In this document: positions 6,184-7,166 of the stretch, piece after piece
How positions within the stretch are numbered: the first letter of the stretch is position 1
How the letters are laid out: the number at the start of each line of letters is the position of its first letter
Assembly (NCBI GenBank): GCA_030671985.1
Contig: DAOVHI010000073.1
Span: 1 to 7,166 of the forward strand
From: a bacterium
Lineage (GTDB): Bacteria > JAHJDO01
DNA length: 7,166 bases
Direction of reading: 5' to 3'
Position numbers and translations under genes: made by a program
The notes under the pieces: model-generated
Seen by the model: the letters and a program-made list of their open reading frames with translations, nothing else
Told to the model about the DNA's origin: nothing
Database searches by the model: none

Positions 6184-7166
6184 TTAAGGAAGAGAAGATA
6201 ACCATTGATGAGCGGTTATAATCAATACATTGTTCTTGCCATTCTTAAAATATCTGTAAGTATTCTCACTATTAACAAGTTGGACTGCAGGAACGTCTAA
6301 AATATTTTGAAAATTCAGCAAACTTTTTGAGACCGCTTCATCTGAGAATTTCGTTTCCACAAGTAAGACAGGATCATTCTTATTCGCTATAAGAAAATCA
6401 ACCTCTTCCTTTTCTTTATTCCGTATAAAATGCAGAGTAAACCTTCCAAATCCATAATCATTCCAGTTATTTATAGCCCTAAACAACTCAAGGGCAACCA
6501 TGTTTTCAAACATACTTCCTTTATCCCGAATCTCGGTATAATTAAAAAGATAAAGCTTTTTCTCCTTTGAAATCGCTCTGCTTACTTTTTTTGTCCATGG
6601 CGATATCCTAAAAATAAGATAGAAAGATTCAAATAGCACCAGCCAGTTTTTTACACTGTCAAATGCTGTCTGAATATCCTGCGCGAGATTATTAATAGAC
6701 AAAGGACTTCCGACTTTTGACGAAAGCAAAGAGAATAACAAATCTACAGAGTTAATTCTTCTTATATCCGAGACATCCCTAATGTCCTCCCGAACAATCT
6801 GATGATAGTAATTTGAGGACCACTTGGTTAAAAACGTTTTTGAACCTTTTGTAAAAGGCTCAGGAAAACCACCTGTATTGAAAAGAGCATTCCATATATT
6901 CTTCGTGGACTGCTTTTTGTTTATATCAAAACCCTTTAATGGATTATCTATGAAATCATCAACATCCCTATTCTCTCTGCTTAGTTCGGCAATTGTAAGC
7001 GGAAAAAGGTGAAATTTAAAATATCTTCCGGCAAGAGAATCTCCTCCCTTTTGATAGATATCAAGACGACCACTACCGGAGATAATAAAAGCATACTCCT
7101 CTTTAAACTCATCATATATGCCTTTCAAATAATTTTTCCATTGCCTGTATTTGTGTATCTCATCCA
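6184..7166 (-). CDS. AAA-family ATPase with DUF4143 C-terminal domain (5' end cut by window)
   Basis: The frame is open to the right edge, giving 326 visible residues. The first codons, upstream of any start, read DEIHKYRQWKNYL, which is the Walker B region of the AAA_14 type (DEIHK). The gene therefore begins outside the window, and the TTG at 7128 is internal. SGSGRLDIYQKGGDSLAGRY follows and is the family's sensor and Arg-containing loop. The C-terminal half is DUF4143-like: SPLSINNLAQDI, YLFNYTEIRDKGSMFENMVALELF, then EEVDFLI and LLVETKF. The spaced Glu, Asp and ExK pattern resembles a PD-(D/E)XK nuclease core, as noted for this family. Full-length relatives have about 380-430 residues, so roughly 60-100 N-terminal residues with Walker A are missing here. 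Such proteins are common in many bacterial genomes, often in several copies, and their role is unknown; some have been discussed as toxin-antitoxin or defence related. The TAA at 6186-6184 closes it. Nothing ties it to sugar synthesis apart from position and strand. Confidence 0.88.
   Translation of the reverse strand, partial: DEIHKYRQWKNYLKGIYDEFKEEYAFIISGSGRLDIYQKGGDSLAGRYFKFHLFPLTIAELSRENRDVDDFIDNPLKGFDINKKQSTKNIWNALFNTGGFPEPFTKGSKTFLTKWSSNYYHQIVREDIRDVSDIRRINSVDLLFSLLSSKVGSPLSINNLAQDIQTAFDSVKNWLVLFESFYLIFRISPWTKKVSRAISKEKKLYLFNYTEIRDKGSMFENMVALELFRAINNWNDYGFGRFTLHFIRNKEKEEVDFLIANKNDPVLLVETKFSDEAVSKSLLNFQNILDVPAVQLVNSENTYRYFKNGKNNVLIITAHQWLSSLP

Noticed and set aside
1-7166. CRISPR array, tRNA, rRNA or transposase
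   Set aside because: No regularly spaced repeats, no cloverleaf-like segment and no transposase motif were seen; the genes fill the window almost completely.

Overview
The window is an AT-rich piece of bacterial chromosome in which every supportable gene lies on the minus strand, so the biological reading order runs from base 7166 down to base 1. The organism cannot be named from this sequence. Dense overlapping genes, ATG/TGA junctions, Shine-Dalgarno sites and a nucleotide-sugar operon fit a low-to-moderate GC bacterium with a rhamnose-type surface polysaccharide. The short RmlA and RmlC forms and the DUF4143-type ATPase are also common in poorly characterised lineages. I infer this only from family habits.

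Right part (7166 to 4858): two genes with no obvious link to sugar metabolism. The first, cut by the window edge, is the C-terminal part of an AAA/DUF4143 ATPase whose Walker B motif lies at the very edge. The second is a 426-residue multi-pass membrane protein. Its C-terminal half looks like a CPBP (CAAX protease/Abi) intramembrane domain, but the catalytic EExxxR motif reads QQxxxQ. An imperfect 20-bp direct repeat (16 of 20 matches, all four differences transitions) flanks this gene.

Left part (4809 to 1): a compact six-gene nucleotide-sugar operon. In transcription order it holds a Cys-containing SDR epimerase resembling dTDP-L-rhamnose 4-epimerase (WbiB type), a second SDR of the UDP-glucuronate decarboxylase-like group, a short RmlA, RmlD, a short RmlC and RmlB (cut by the left edge). 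Four of the five internal junctions overlap by one to four bases; the fifth gap is 17 bases. This strongly suggests one transcript with translational coupling.

Functionally, RmlA, RmlB, RmlC and RmlD make dTDP-L-rhamnose from glucose-1-phosphate and dTTP. The first SDR could then turn part of that pool into dTDP-6-deoxy-L-talose. The second SDR probably supplies another activated sugar of unknown identity. No glycosyltransferase, flippase or polymerase lies in the window, so the acceptor polymer is not visible. There is no stretch over 300 bases without a gene, and I saw no tRNA, rRNA, CRISPR array or transposase.
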